Below the pieces are notes generated by a model that had not been told where the DNA came from, did not search any database, and was given only the letters and a program-made list of their open reading frames with translations. A program made the translations under genes and the position numbers. Source: Streptomyces sp. AM 2-1-1 (GTDB lineage Bacteria > Actinomycetota > Actinomycetes > Streptomycetales > Streptomycetaceae). Taken from it: a DNA stretch of 64,000 nucleotides. The stretch is from contig NZ_CP119147.1 of the NCBI RefSeq assembly GCF_029167645.1, positions 4,420,501 through 4,484,500 of the forward strand, written 5' to 3'. The stretch's first letter is position 1. Each line of letters opens with the position of its first letter. Positions 35,950 through 45,151 of this stretch are shown in pieces.

Positions 35950-37269
35950 TTACCGCTTACACAGGTCATCCGCAGCATTCCGCCCCGAGTAGGTGGGAGC
36001 GGGAGAGGCCCCGGCGGTGCCGGCCGCCGGGGCGGTGCCGCGCGCCGAGGCGGGCCCGCCACCCGGCTTCCCGGCCGGAACGACCGTGACCGGGACGTCC
36101 TCGCGCAGCTGCGCGAAAAGCTCGTCGGCGTCGGGTTGCACCAGTTCGTCACGGTTCGCGTTCTGCCGGTAGGGCTGTCGCGGGACGGTCAGGAACTGCA
36201 CCTTCTCCGTCGGCACATTCCGCATTCCCCGGACCAGTCCGTAGAGGTCGCGCAGCGAGTCCAGGCCGGCGTCGGTCGTCAGCGACTTCGTGGCCGCGTC
36301 GAGAACGGGGTAGAGCCGCGCCGGATTGAGCAGGACGCCATTGCTCTGCACCTTGTTCACCAGGGCGCCGAGGAATTGCTGCTGCCTGTTCATCCGCTCG
36401 GTGTCGCTGCCGTTGCCGAGCGACTTGCGGGCACGTACGTACCCGAGCGCCTGTTCCCCGTCGAGCGTGTGGCGCCCGGCGGGCAGCTTCAGATGGGCGG
36501 CGGAGTCGTCGACGGGCTCGTCGAGGCAGATCTCCACCCCGTCGACCGCGTCGACCATCTCCTTGAACCCGCTGAAGTCCACGACCATGTGGTGGTCGAC
36601 GCGGATCCTGGTCATCAGCTCCACGGTCCGGACCGTGCAGGCCGTACCACCCATTTCGAACGCCCAGTTGAACTGGGCGAACCGGGCGCCGGTCGTCTTG
36701 CCCCCGGGGCTGTGGCAGCGGGGGATCCGCACCATGAGGTCCCGGGGCACGGACACGGCGGTGGCGCTCTTCCGGTCCGCCGCGAGGTGGAGCAGGATCA
36801 CCGTGTCCGACCGCTGGCGCCCGCCGTCGTCCCGGCCGTACTTCGCGTTGTCACCGGCCCGGCTGTCGGAGCCGACGAGCAGGATGTTCTGGGCGTCCGT
36901 CACGAGAGCGGTGGGACGCTCCCGCTCGTACGCCCGCAGCTCGGCCTCCGCCCCGGTGTCCGTGCGGATGTTGCCGTCCAGCTTCCGGTACAGCCACCAG
37001 CCGACGCCCGCCGCGACCAGGACGACGAGCGAGGCCCCCAGGGCGGTCCACCGCACCCAGTGACGCCGGGCGCCCTGCCGACGTGCGGCCCGGGGACGGT
37101 CCGCCCAGGTCCGCGGCCCCGCGCCGTCCCCCGCCTCCCGCCGTCCGCCCCCGTCCCGCGCTCCGTCGTCCCGGGAGGCGTCGTCTCCCGGTGCGTCGTC
37201 CCGCGGTCCGTCGTCGCCGTCCGGGTGATCGGGGCCGGGGTCGGCCGGCGTGCCAGCGCTGTCGGTCAC
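35950..37269 (-). CDS. LCP family ligase, paralogue 5
   Basis: 439 residues. I take GTG 37269 as start because GAGGA lies ~11 nt upstream; ATG 37281 is also in frame but the ribosome site touches it. An acidic Asp/Gly/Pro-rich tail (~60 residues) precedes a membrane helix (LGASLVVLVAAGVGWWLY). The LCP domain contains AQNILLVGSDSRAGDN, QRSDTVILLHL with the R-S-D motif intact, SVPRDLMVRIPRC, DHHMVVDFSGF, and VRARKSLGNGSDTERMNRQQ. There is no LytR_C domain; the chain ends in a Pro/Ala linker and CKR. It is the first of the three consecutive leftward LCP genes after TIGR03089. Confidence 0.9.
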   Translation of the reverse strand: MTDSAGTPADPGPDHPDGDDGPRDDAPGDDASRDDGARDGGGRREAGDGAGPRTWADRPRAARRQGARRHWVRWTALGASLVVLVAAGVGWWLYRKLDGNIRTDTGAEAELRAYERERPTALVTDAQNILLVGSDSRAGDNAKYGRDDGGRQRSDTVILLHLAADRKSATAVSVPRDLMVRIPRCHSPGGKTTGARFAQFNWAFEMGGTACTVRTVELMTRIRVDHHMVVDFSGFKEMVDAVDGVEICLDEPVDDSAAHLKLPAGRHTLDGEQALGYVRARKSLGNGSDTERMNRQQQFLGALVNKVQSNGVLLNPARLYPVLDAATKSLTTDAGLDSLRDLYGLVRGMRNVPTEKVQFLTVPRQPYRQNANRDELVQPDADELFAQLREDVPVTVVPAGKPGGGPASARGTAPAAGTAGASPAPTYSGRNAADDLCKR

Positions 37270-37436
37270 GTCTGCGTCCATCCTCGGGGTGGTCGGTACC
37301 GCCGATGATGTACCCGCGTCGCCGCCCAGCCCGGGGACCGGGCCCGCGAGGGGGCCGGACGAGTGACCCCCGCGGCGTTCTTCGTACCGCGCCGGCCGGA
37401 GCGCGTCCGTCGCGCCGTGCGGGTCGGACCGCCGGG

Positions 37437-38189
37437 TCAGACCGCGCTGTGGGTGACCCGCTCGCTCTCGACCCGCTGGGCCAGTGCCGGTGCGTCCAGC
37501 TCTCCGAGGTGGCGGCAGAGCACCACCGAACCGCCCGACGCCAGCGGCGCCCAGAGCCCGGCGGCGAGGCCCTCCCAACTGCCGTACGAACGCCCCGACA
37601 GCAGCCGTGAGCCCGGTACGAGGCCCAGGGCGGCGGCCTCCTCGCGGGCGCGGGCCACGAGCTGCGCACCCGTCAGCCGGGTCCCGTCCACGACCAGCGC
37701 GGGGGCGTCGGGGTCCACCGGCTGGAAGGGGGCGAACCGGTCACCCTGGCCCGGCACCTCGACCGCGTAGTCGGCGAAGCCCTCCGGCGCGACGGGGAAG
37801 CGGCCGCCCAGCGGGCGCAGCGCCAGGGCGACACGCTCGCCGCGGCAGGCGCGGGCCCGCTCCAGGGTGTCCGGCCCGGTCACCACCAGGTCGGCTTCCG
37901 CCGGATCGCCGCCCACCTCGGCGACCACGCCGACCGAGGCGCAGGCGAGCAGCCAGACGGCGCTCTGCCAGTGCGCGGGGAGCAGCAGCGCGAGCCGGTC
38001 ACCCGGTTCGGCGGCCAGGTCGCCCTGGAGCAGATTGGCGGTCTTGGCCACCCAATTGGCGAAGGTGGCGACCGAAAGTTCGACGCGCTCGCCGGTGGCG
38101 TCGTCGTAGTAAGTGACCAGGGGGCGGGCCGGGTCCGCGAGGAGCGCGGATCGCAGCAGGTCGGCGGGGGTGCGGTCGCTGGCGTTCAT
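37437..38189 (-). CDS. TIGR03089 family protein (AMP-binding half domain)
   Basis: 250 residues. The chain looks like a shortened acyl-adenylate-forming enzyme: RPLVTYYDDATGERVELSVA, NWVAKTANLLQ, EPGDRLALLLPAHWQSAVWLL resemble the N-terminal part of AMP-dependent synthetases, but the P-loop (SGTTGxPK) is replaced by a degenerate GSRLLSGRSYGSWEGLA, and the C-terminal lid domain is missing. Catalysis is doubtful. Family members sit beside LCP genes in mycobacteria and streptomycetes. It starts at ATG 38189; the next gene on the same strand is LCP paralogue 5, 167 bp on. A role in envelope glycopolymer assembly is a guess from that context. Confidence 0.88.
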   Translation of the reverse strand: MNASDRTPADLLRSALLADPARPLVTYYDDATGERVELSVATFANWVAKTANLLQGDLAAEPGDRLALLLPAHWQSAVWLLACASVGVVAEVGGDPAEADLVVTGPDTLERARACRGERVALALRPLGGRFPVAPEGFADYAVEVPGQGDRFAPFQPVDPDAPALVVDGTRLTGAQLVARAREEAAALGLVPGSRLLSGRSYGSWEGLAAGLWAPLASGGSVVLCRHLGELDAPALAQRVESERVTHSAV

Positions 38190-38326
38190 CCGGGCAAGCG
38201 TACGCGGCGCCCGCGCCGGGCGGTCCGGGAACGGGCGCACGAGGCGTCCGTTCGGCAGACGGGCCGTCAGGGAGGCCGGGGGATGTCGAGTGGCCGGGCG
38301 TATCAGCCTAATTGAGGATCAAAGAC

Positions 38327-39880
38327 ATGCGTACTCTCCACGCCGCAACGATCGGCGTCACCTGTGCGGCCGCACTCACCCTCTCGCTCGCCGCGTCCAC
38401 CCCCGCGCTGCCCGCGCCGCCGGCCTCGGCCACCCCGACCGCCGACCTGCCCGGTTCGACGCAGTCCCTGCCGCTCGTGCCCCTCACGGAGAGCCGTGCC
38501 GCGGAGGAGACGCCCGTCGTGCCGCAGGGCCTCACCCCCCGGGAGGTCAGCCCCTTCTCCCTCCTCGGCGTCGTCTGGGACGACCCCGCGACCGAACTCC
38601 CCGGCACGGTCGAGGTCCGGACCCGCGCCACCGGCACCGCCCGCTGGTCCGGCTGGCAGGCGGTCGAGACCCACAACGACGAGCACGCGGCGGAACCCGG
38701 CACCCCCGAGGGCGACGCGGCCTCCGTGCGCGGCGCGACCGCCCCGCTCTGGGTCGGCGCCTCCGACGCCGTCGAGGTGCGGGTGCGGCCCACGGTCATC
38801 GACCTCTTCGGCCGCGCCGCTGAGCCGGCGGCCCTTCCGAAGGGACTCCGCCTCGAACTCGTCGACCCCGGCGCCGACCCGGCGCCCGCCACCGGCACCC
38901 CGGGCATTCCCACGGGGGGCACCGTGGTGGCGGACGGCGGGACGGGGACGGCCGGCGAGGAGACGGGCACCACCGGAACGGCCGGCGCCGAGACCGCCGA
39001 GGTCTCGGTGCTGCCCGCGCTGAGCCTCGCGCAGACGCTGGCCGAGGCACGGGCGGAGGGACTGGCGGTGCCCACCGCACCCGACACCGTCGTACCGGAC
39101 GCCGTCGTACCGGACGCCTCCGTCGTACCGGATGCCGCCGCACCGGACGCCTCCGTCGTGCCGGATGCCGCCGCACCGGACACCTCCGTCGTGCCCGACG
39201 CGGCGGTCGCACCGGACGCGGCGGTCGCACCGGACACCGGGGCGCCCCGGGCCGCCGTCGCCGCGGCGAAGCCGTACATCGGTCCCCGCCCGGGCATCGT
39301 CACCCGCAAGGGGTGGGGCGCGGACGAGAAGCTGCGCGAGAGCCAGTTCGCGTACACCACGACCGTGAAGGCGGCGTTCATCCACCACAGCGCCACCGGG
39401 AACAACTACACCTGCTCCCAGGTGCCCTCCATCCTGCGCGGCATCTACCGCTACCACGTGAAGAGCAGCGGCTGGCGGGACATCGGCTACAACTTCGCCG
39501 TCGACAAGTGCGGAACCATCTACGAGGGCCGGGCCGGCGGTGTCACCAGGGCCGTCCTCGGGGCGCACACGCTCGGCTTCAACACCAACACCATGGGCAT
39601 CGCGGTCCTCGGCAGCTTCGCCACCACCAACCCGCCCGCGGCAGCGGTGACCGCCGTCGCCAAGCTCACCGCCTGGAAGCTCGGACTCTTCGGCGCCAAC
39701 CCCAAGGGCACCACCACCCTCGTCTCCGGTGGAGGCAACAAGTACAAGAAGGGCACATCGGTCAAGATGAACGTCATCTCCGGCCATCGCGACGGATTCG
39801 CAACCGAATGCCCCGGAGCACGTCTCTACAAGAAGCTCGGCACGACCCGCACCACCTCCGCCCGCCTCCAGGGGCGCTGA
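38327..39880 (+). CDS. Secreted PGRP-type N-acetylmuramoyl-L-alanine amidase
   Basis: 517 residues from ATG 38327 (GAGGA 10 nt upstream). A signal peptide covers ~1-32 (MRTLHAATIGVTCAAALTLS). The middle, ~60-190, has a beta-rich region seen in this family, then a Pro/Val/Asp-rich linker (~250-304). The amidase_2/PGRP domain at ~315-500 carries zinc-ligand His residues in FIHHSATG and SGHRDGFATECPGARLY, and GWRDIGYNFAVDKCG. It cleaves between muramic acid and L-alanine of peptidoglycan outside the cell. The gene is divergent from TIGR03089 and upstream of the GDP-mannose pyrophosphorylase. Confidence 0.92.
   Translation: MRTLHAATIGVTCAAALTLSLAASTPALPAPPASATPTADLPGSTQSLPLVPLTESRAAEETPVVPQGLTPREVSPFSLLGVVWDDPATELPGTVEVRTRATGTARWSGWQAVETHNDEHAAEPGTPEGDAASVRGATAPLWVGASDAVEVRVRPTVIDLFGRAAEPAALPKGLRLELVDPGADPAPATGTPGIPTGGTVVADGGTGTAGEETGTTGTAGAETAEVSVLPALSLAQTLAEARAEGLAVPTAPDTVVPDAVVPDASVVPDAAAPDASVVPDAAAPDTSVVPDAAVAPDAAVAPDTGAPRAAVAAAKPYIGPRPGIVTRKGWGADEKLRESQFAYTTTVKAAFIHHSATGNNYTCSQVPSILRGIYRYHVKSSGWRDIGYNFAVDKCGTIYEGRAGGVTRAVLGAHTLGFNTNTMGIAVLGSFATTNPPAAAVTAVAKLTAWKLGLFGANPKGTTTLVSGGGNKYKKGTSVKMNVISGHRDGFATECPGARLYKKLGTTRTTSARLQGR
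39079..39237 (+). repeat. In-frame tandem repeat encoding a VVPDA-type linker
   Basis: Ten imperfect units of about 5-6 codons, with peptide patterns VVPDA, SVVPDAAAPDA and VAPDA, inside the amidase gene. A 33-nt period (SVVPDAAAPDA/T) occurs twice almost exactly. It looks like a flexible spacer between signal/beta region and catalytic domain, and a likely site of length variation. Confidence 0.8.
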
Positions 39881-39961
39881 CCGGGGGCGGGCCGGCGGGT
39901 CTGCATACACTGGCCAGCCGAACGAGGGCCGGCCCCCGGCAGGAAGCAGAGAACAGACGCC

Positions 39962-41053
39962 GTGACAGAGGCAAGAGAAGCGATCCTCCTGGTCGGCGGG
40001 AAGGGAACCCGGCTCCGACCCCTCACGGTCCGCACGCCGAAGCCGATGGTGCCGGCGGCGGGTGTCCCCTTCCTCACCCACCAGCTGGCCCGCGCGCGGG
40101 CGGCCGGGGTCGAGCACATCGTGCTGGCGACCTCCTACCTGGCCGAGGTGTTCGAGCCGCACTTCGGTGACGGCTCGGACCTCGGCCTGCACATCGAGTA
40201 CGTCACCGAGCGCGAACCGCTGGGCACCGGCGGCGCGATACGCAACGTGGCCCACCGGCTCACCTCCGGTCCCGACGAGCCGGTGCTGATCTTCAACGGC
40301 GACATCCTCACCGGTCTGGACATCCGGGCCCTGGTCGGCACGCACGCCGACTCCGGCGCGGACGTCTCCCTGCACCTCACCCGGGTCCAGGACCCGCGCG
40401 CGTTCGGCCTCGTCCCCACCGACGCCACGGGCAGGGTCACCGCCTTCCTGGAGAAACCCCAGACGCCCGAGGAGATCGTCACCGACCAGATCAACGCGGG
40501 GGCGTACATCTTCCGCCGCTCGGTCATCGACACCATCCCCGCCGACCGGCCGGTGTCCGTGGAACGCGAGACCTTCCCCGGCCTGCTCGCCTCGGGCGCC
40601 CACCTCCAGGGCATGGTCGACTCCACCTACTGGCTGGACCTCGGCACCCCGCAGGCGTTCGTACGCGGCTCCGCCGACCTCGTGCTCGGCCGCGCCCCCT
40701 CCCCGGCCGTCCCCGGCCGGTGCGGCGAACGCCTGGTGCTGCCGGGCGCCGAGGTCGCCGCGGACGCCAAGCTCAGCGGCGGCACGGTCGTCGGCGAAGG
40801 CGCGGTGATCGGCGAGGGCGCCCGGATCACCGGCTCGGCGGTCCTGGCCGGCGCGGTCGTCGAGGCCGGCGCGGTCGTCACCGACTCCCTCGTCGGAGCA
40901 GGCGCCCGGATCGGCTCCCGTACGGTCCTCACCGGCGCGGTCATCGGCGACGGCGCCCACGTCGGCGCCGACAACGAACTCCGCGACGGCGTCCGCGTCT
41001 GGTGCGACGCGGTCCTCCCGGACGGGTCGGTCCGCTTCTCCTCCGACCAGTGA
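39962..41053 (+). CDS. manC: Mannose-1-phosphate guanylyltransferase (GDP-mannose pyrophosphorylase)
   Basis: 363 residues. The nucleotidyltransferase domain starts with AILLVGGKGTRLRPLT (pyrophosphorylase signature), followed by TPKPMVP, LGTGGAIRN, FNGDIL (metal-binding Asp), FLEKP and NAGAYIFRR. The C-terminal ~110 residues are a left-handed beta-helix of hexapeptides (GGTVVGEGAVIGEGARITGS and so on). It makes GDP-mannose from GTP and mannose-1-phosphate, after ManA and ManB encoded in this window. The domain plan is that of the eukaryotic-like/actinobacterial enzyme rather than of the bifunctional ManC of enterics. Another sugar nucleotide as substrate cannot be excluded. GTG 39962, AGGAAG ribosome site. 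Confidence 0.85.
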   Translation: MTEAREAILLVGGKGTRLRPLTVRTPKPMVPAAGVPFLTHQLARARAAGVEHIVLATSYLAEVFEPHFGDGSDLGLHIEYVTEREPLGTGGAIRNVAHRLTSGPDEPVLIFNGDILTGLDIRALVGTHADSGADVSLHLTRVQDPRAFGLVPTDATGRVTAFLEKPQTPEEIVTDQINAGAYIFRRSVIDTIPADRPVSVERETFPGLLASGAHLQGMVDSTYWLDLGTPQAFVRGSADLVLGRAPSPAVPGRCGERLVLPGAEVAADAKLSGGTVVGEGAVIGEGARITGSAVLAGAVVEAGAVVTDSLVGAGARIGSRTVLTGAVIGDGAHVGADNELRDGVRVWCDAVLPDGSVRFSSDQ

Positions 41054-41170
41054 GGACCTCTCCGGGCACGCGGTGAGGTACGTCTCCGGGCCGGGCTCCC
41101 GGCACCCCGCGGCCGTACCCTCGAAAGGGCACGAGCCCCGCACCGCCGAACCACCCGAGGACGCCGACCC

Positions 41171-42187
41171 GTGGCAGGACGCTTCGCCCCCCGCACCGCG
41201 CGCAGCGGCCTGCCCCGGCAGGCGCCGCCCGCCGTGCGCGAGGACGTACCCGTCACCTCCGGGCCCCCGAGGGCGCCGCTGACCCGGGAGTGGACGCCGC
41301 CGGGCCCGTTCGACCTCCGCCTGGTCCTCGGACCGCTGCGGCGCGGGGCCGGCGACCCCACCTTCCGGATGCTGCCCGACGGCACCGTCTGGCGGGCCAC
41401 CCGCACCCCCGCGGGCCCCGGCACCCTGCGCGTCCGCGCGGCGGTGTCGGGCCGGGTCGGGGCGACGGCGTGGGGGCCCGGCGCCGAGTGGCTCCTCGAC
41501 CGACTGCCCGAACTCCTCGGCGACGGCGACGACCCGGACGCCTTCGCACCGCGCCACCGGCTGCTGGCCCTCGCCCGGCACCACCGCCCAGGACTGCGTC
41601 TGCTGCGCACCGGCCTGGTGCTGGAGTCCCTGATCCCGTCGATCCTGGAACAGAAGGTCACCACCACCGAGGCCTACCGCGCCTGGCGGCTCCTGGTCCG
41701 CCGGTACGGCACACCGGCACCGGGCCCCACCGCCGAACTGGGGCTCCACGTCATGCCCGACCCGCGCACCTGGGCCCTGGTGCCGTCCTGGGAGTGGCAC
41801 CGGGCCGGCGTCGACGCCAAGCGCTCGGACACCGTGCTGCGCGTGGTGCGGGTGGCCCACCGCATGGAGGAGGCGGCCGGCATGGAGTTCCCCGAGGCGA
41901 AGGCCCGGCTGGAACTGGTCCCCGGCATCGGCCCGTGGACCTCCGCCGAGACGCTCCAGCGCTCCAACGGCGCCCCGGACGCCGTCACCACCGGCGACTA
42001 CCACCTGCCGGGCATCGTCGGCCACGCCCTCGCGGACGAGCGGAACGCCGACGACACCCGGATGCTGGAACTGCTCGCCCCCTACGCCGGCCAGCGCCAC
42101 CGCGCTACCCGCCTGATCCTGCTCTCGGGCGTCGGCCGGCCGCGCCGCGGCCCCCGGATGACCCCGGGCGACATCGCACGGCTCTGA
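41171..42187 (+). CDS. DNA-3-methyladenine glycosylase family protein (HhH-GPD)
   Basis: 338 residues. The helix-hairpin-helix region LELVPGIGPWTSAETLQR and the following Asp-containing loop VTTGDYHLPG match the HhH-GPD superfamily of AlkA-type glycosylases, which remove alkylated bases from DNA. EQKVTTTEAYRAWRLL is the family's preceding helix. An N-terminal domain of about 135 residues resembles the extra AlkA-like domain. GTG 41171 has GAGGA 9 nt away. The catalytic Asp is probably the one in GDYHLP. Its gene follows manC by 117 bp and ends 9 nt from the convergent fbiB stop. Confidence 0.88.
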   Translation: MAGRFAPRTARSGLPRQAPPAVREDVPVTSGPPRAPLTREWTPPGPFDLRLVLGPLRRGAGDPTFRMLPDGTVWRATRTPAGPGTLRVRAAVSGRVGATAWGPGAEWLLDRLPELLGDGDDPDAFAPRHRLLALARHHRPGLRLLRTGLVLESLIPSILEQKVTTTEAYRAWRLLVRRYGTPAPGPTAELGLHVMPDPRTWALVPSWEWHRAGVDAKRSDTVLRVVRVAHRMEEAAGMEFPEAKARLELVPGIGPWTSAETLQRSNGAPDAVTTGDYHLPGIVGHALADERNADDTRMLELLAPYAGQRHRATRLILLSGVGRPRRGPRMTPGDIARL

Positions 42188-42196
42188 GGAGGGGCC

Positions 42197-43561
42197 TCAG
42201 CGCACCGTGAGGAAGTCCGCCGCGTCCCGGGCCGCCCGCTCGCGCGGAGCCGTCGCCGGGTGGCCGATCGCCACCGCGCCCAGCGGATCCCAGGACGCGG
42301 GCAGGTCCAGCACCTCGCGCACCACGGGCCGGCAGAACATCGTGGAGGAGACCCACGCCGAACCGAGCCGCTCGCCCGCCAGCGCCACCAGGAAGTTCTG
42401 CACCCCGGCCCCCGCCGCGACCACGAACATCTCGCGCTCCGCGGCGTCCCGCCGCTCGTCCCCGTACGTGTGCGAACCGTCCATCACCAGACAGGGCACC
42501 GCCAGGTACGGCGCCGCGCGCAGCACCTCACCCCGGCGCACCCGCTTCGTGATCGACTCCTCGCTCTTCCCGTCACGCCGCAGATCGGCGATCCAGGCGT
42601 CCCGCATCGCGTCGAGCAGCCGCGTCCGCGACTCCTCGGACTCCAGCAGCACGAACCGCCAGGGCGTCGTGTGGTGCGGGGCGGGAGCGGTCACCGCGGC
42701 GGCCACCGCCCGCCGCACGGACCCCGGGTCCACCGGGTCGCCGGTGAACTCCCGGACGGTGCGCCGCAGCGTCACCGCCTCCCGGACCGCCTCCGAGGTG
42801 CCCAGCCGGAACATGTCGTCGGCGGCCCCCCGCACCAGCGCCCGCGCCCCGACCGTCCCGTCCGGGGCGTCGTCCGGGGCGTCGTCCGGTGTGACCACGT
42901 GGCCGAGCCCGCGCACCACCGCGACGGGCAGCCCGGCCGCCTTGCCCTTCACCAGGTCGCCCGCCGCGGCCAGTTCGTCGGCGGTGGCCACCACCGTCGC
43001 GCTCAGCGGATTGCCGTACGCGTCGACACCGCCCCGCAGGTCGTCCAGGACGCGCACCCCGGCCGCCCCGATCGCCACGTCCGTCAGCCCGGCCCGCCAC
43101 GGCCGCCCGAAGGTGTCCGTGACGAGGATCCCGACCTCCACGCCCAGCGTGTCCCGCAGCCCGTCCCGGATCGCCCGGGCGGAGCGGTCCGGGTCCTCGG
43201 GCAGCAGCAGCACCGTCCCGGCCGGGGTGTTCGAGGCGTCCACCCCGGCGGCGGCCATCACCAGACCCTGCCGGTTCTCGACGATGCGCAGGGCGCCGCG
43301 CCGGGCCACCACCCGAACGGTCTCCGCGTCGATCGCCGCCTCCCGGTCGGCGGCCTCCACGATCCGGCCCTCGGCCTTGGAGACGACCTTCGAGGTGACG
43401 AGCAGCACGTCCCCGTCGGCCAGCCCCGGCTCGGCGGCGGCGATCAGCTTCGCGAGATCGTCCCCCGCCCGCACCTCGGGCAGCCCGGGCAGCGCCCACA
43501 CCCGGTACGAGGGCACGCCCGACCCGGCGTCCCCCGGCGCCCCGGGCAGCACCGCGCTCAC
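42197..43561 (-). CDS. fbiB: Coenzyme F420-0:gamma-glutamyl ligase / FMN-dependent dehydrogenase
   Basis: 454 residues. The N-terminal half (~1-245) is the F420:gamma-glutamyl ligase fold ([45 protein letters not shown]), and the C-terminal half (~255-454) is a nitroreductase-type FMN domain ([55 protein letters not shown]). The actinobacterial fusion reduces dehydro-F420-0 and adds glutamates to it. A short Asp/Pro linker ([10 protein letters not shown]) joins the halves. The GTG start overlaps the fbiA stop (GTGA), so both are coupled in one unit. Confidence 0.95.
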   Translation of the reverse strand: MSAVLPGAPGDAGSGVPSYRVWALPGLPEVRAGDDLAKLIAAAEPGLADGDVLLVTSKVVSKAEGRIVEAADREAAIDAETVRVVARRGALRIVENRQGLVMAAAGVDASNTPAGTVLLLPEDPDRSARAIRDGLRDTLGVEVGILVTDTFGRPWRAGLTDVAIGAAGVRVLDDLRGGVDAYGNPLSATVVATADELAAAGDLVKGKAAGLPVAVVRGLGHVVTPDDAPDDAPDGTVGARALVRGAADDMFRLGTSEAVREAVTLRRTVREFTGDPVDPGSVRRAVAAAVTAPAPHHTTPWRFVLLESEESRTRLLDAMRDAWIADLRRDGKSEESITKRVRRGEVLRAAPYLAVPCLVMDGSHTYGDERRDAAEREMFVVAAGAGVQNFLVALAGERLGSAWVSSTMFCRPVVREVLDLPASWDPLGAVAIGHPATAPRERAARDAADFLTVR

Positions 43562-44514
43562 GCCCGTACCTCCTCGGCCAGCGCCAGCGCCTGACGGGCC
43601 ATCTCGGCGGTGGCGTCCACGTCCGCCATCATCAGCGGCACCGCCCGGCAGCGGATGCCCGCCGCCTCCACCGTCTCCACCGCACCGGCGTCCACGGTGT
43701 CCACCAGCCAGCCGTCCAGCAGCCCGGAGCCGTAGTGCTCGGCCACCGCGGCGGCCGTCGACTCCACACCCACGGCGGCCAGCACCTTGTCGGCCATCCC
43801 GCGCACCGGCGCGTCCCCCACCAGGGGGGAGAGGCCGACCACCGGCACCCCGGCCTCGGCGATGGCCTCCCGGATCCCGGGCACCGCCAGGATCGTGCCG
43901 ATGGACACCACCGGGTTCGACGGCGGGAAGAGGATGACGTCGGCCGCCCCGATCGCCTCCAGCACCCCCGGTGCCGGCTTGGACTGCTCCGCGCCGACCG
44001 GGACGACCGCCCGCGCCGGGACGGACGCCCGCAGCCGCACCCAGTACTCCTGGAAGTGGATGGCCCGGGTCTCGCCGTCGACCTCCACGGCCACGTGCGT
44101 CTCGACCCGGTCGTCCGACATCGGCAGCAGCCGGACCCCCGGCTGCCAGCGGGCGCACAGCGCCTCGGTGACCGCGCTCAGCGGATACCCGGCGCCCAGC
44201 ATCTGGGTGCGCACCACATGGGTCGCGAAGTCACGGTCGCCCAGCCCGAACCAGTCCGGCCCCACCCCGTAGGCCGCGAGCTCCTCCTTGAGGTGGAAGC
44301 TCTCGTCGGTGCGCCCCCAGCCCTGCTCCTCGTTGATGCCCCCGCCGAGGGTGTACATCACGGTGTCGAGGTCGGGGCAGATCTTCAGCCCGAACAGATG
44401 GATGTCGTCGCCGGTGTTGCCGATGACGGTGATCTCCGCGTCGGGCGCGGCCTCCTTGAGGCCACGCAGGAAACGAGCACCACCGATACCGCCGGCCAGA
44501 ACCACAATGCGCAT
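43558..44514 (-). CDS. fbiA: 2-phospho-L-lactate (phosphoenolpyruvyl) transferase
   Basis: 318 residues, CofD/FbiA family. It transfers a phospholactyl or phosphoenolpyruvyl unit to the deazaflavin FO, giving F420-0 or its dehydro form. Typical blocks: [16 protein letters not shown] at the start, [21 protein letters not shown] near 31, [14 protein letters not shown] near 94, and [14 protein letters not shown] near 200. The tight spacing to fbiB (4-nt overlap) shows an fbiAB operon. GAGGAC lies almost against the ATG and CAGACT is 6 nt from it, so a leaderless transcript is possible. The upstream region carries a 49-nt tandem duplication. Confidence 0.95.
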   Translation of the reverse strand: MRIVVLAGGIGGARFLRGLKEAAPDAEITVIGNTGDDIHLFGLKICPDLDTVMYTLGGGINEEQGWGRTDESFHLKEELAAYGVGPDWFGLGDRDFATHVVRTQMLGAGYPLSAVTEALCARWQPGVRLLPMSDDRVETHVAVEVDGETRAIHFQEYWVRLRASVPARAVVPVGAEQSKPAPGVLEAIGAADVILFPPSNPVVSIGTILAVPGIREAIAEAGVPVVGLSPLVGDAPVRGMADKVLAAVGVESTAAAVAEHYGSGLLDGWLVDTVDAGAVETVEAAGIRCRAVPLMMADVDATAEMARQALALAEEVRA

Positions 44515-44523
44515 GTCCTCAGT

Positions 44524-44624
44524 CTGTCAGGCGAAGCCTGATCATTTGTGGGGTGGTGGTGGGCGACGGGTGGGGCTGTCGGGCGGAGCCTGATCGTTTG
44601 TGGGGTGGTGGTGGGCGACGGGTG
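44524..44624. repeat. Two tandem copies of a 49-nt sequence upstream of fbiA
   Basis: Copies at 44524-44572 and 44576-44624, identical at 46 of 49 positions by eye (three A/G changes), each beginning CTGTC-RGGCG-R-AGCCTGATC and containing TTTGTGGGGTGGTGG. They fill the gap between fbiA and the cysteine dioxygenase gene and would overlap the fbiA promoter. A recent tandem duplication is the simplest explanation. Confidence 0.85.
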
Positions 44625-44650
44625 CCCACCCGCGTCCGTGGGGGACGGGC

Positions 44651-45151
44651 TCAGGCCGGGAGGGCGTCCAGAGCGGCGGGGGCGCAACGCGCGGTGTGCA
44701 TCGGCATCTCGGTCAGGCCGGGGAAGTAGACGTGCAGGCTGACGGCGGGCGCGAGGGAGTCGTTGACCACCTCGTGGACGTAGCCGGGCGCGAAGACCCG
44801 CTGCCCGGCCGCGCCGATGCTCCGGCTGCCGTGCCCGGTGTGCTCGGTCAGCTCGCCCTCCAGCACGGTCAGCACGCCGGAGGACGGGCCGTGGTCGTGG
44901 CGTCCGCTGCCCTGCCCGGGGACCCAGCTGAGCAGCCAGACCTCGTAGCCGGGGCCGGTGCGCAGCCGGTGGTACCAGCGGGTGGTGGCGTCGTACTCGA
45001 CGAGCGGGGCCCACTGGGCGCGGTCGGCGGCGATGGTGCGGGCGAGACCGGCGAACTCGGCCACGGTGGTGGGGTGTTGCTTCGCGGGCCGGAGGAGGTG
45101 CTGGACCTCCAGGAGGTCGCCGGCGATCTGCAGGTCGCTGTCGTTGTTCAT
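44651..45151 (-). CDS. Cysteine dioxygenase
   Basis: 166 residues of the cupin fold. It oxidises cysteine to cysteine sulfinate with Fe(II). Metal-binding residues are seen in GRHDHGPSSGVLTVLEGELTE (HxH) and GYVHEVVNDS (third His), with LHVYFPGLTEM at the end. The start ATG 45151 is preceded by GAGGA 11 nt away; an ATG seven codons earlier is the alternative. It lies between fbiA and the large whiB promoter region and probably has its own promoter. Function is by family similarity; 3-mercaptopropionate dioxygenases are close relatives. Confidence 0.88.
   Translation of the reverse strand: MNNDSDLQIAGDLLEVQHLLRPAKQHPTTVAEFAGLARTIAADRAQWAPLVEYDATTRWYHRLRTGPGYEVWLLSWVPGQGSGRHDHGPSSGVLTVLEGELTEHTGHGSRSIGAAGQRVFAPGYVHEVVNDSLAPAVSLHVYFPGLTEMPMHTARCAPAALDALPA

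Noticed and set aside
27207..41053. A secondary-metabolite gene cluster
   Set aside because: No polyketide, peptide synthetase or tailoring genes; content is cell-envelope core genes.
38303..42100. A minus-strand open frame of ~1260 codons opposite the amidase, manC and glycosylase genes
   Set aside because: Same antisense effect; the plus-strand genes have catalytic motifs and ribosome sites.
44524..44624. Riboswitch or coding origin of the 49-nt duplication
   Set aside because: The copies are direct repeats with no stable fold, and a frame through them gives only His/Pro-rich peptide.
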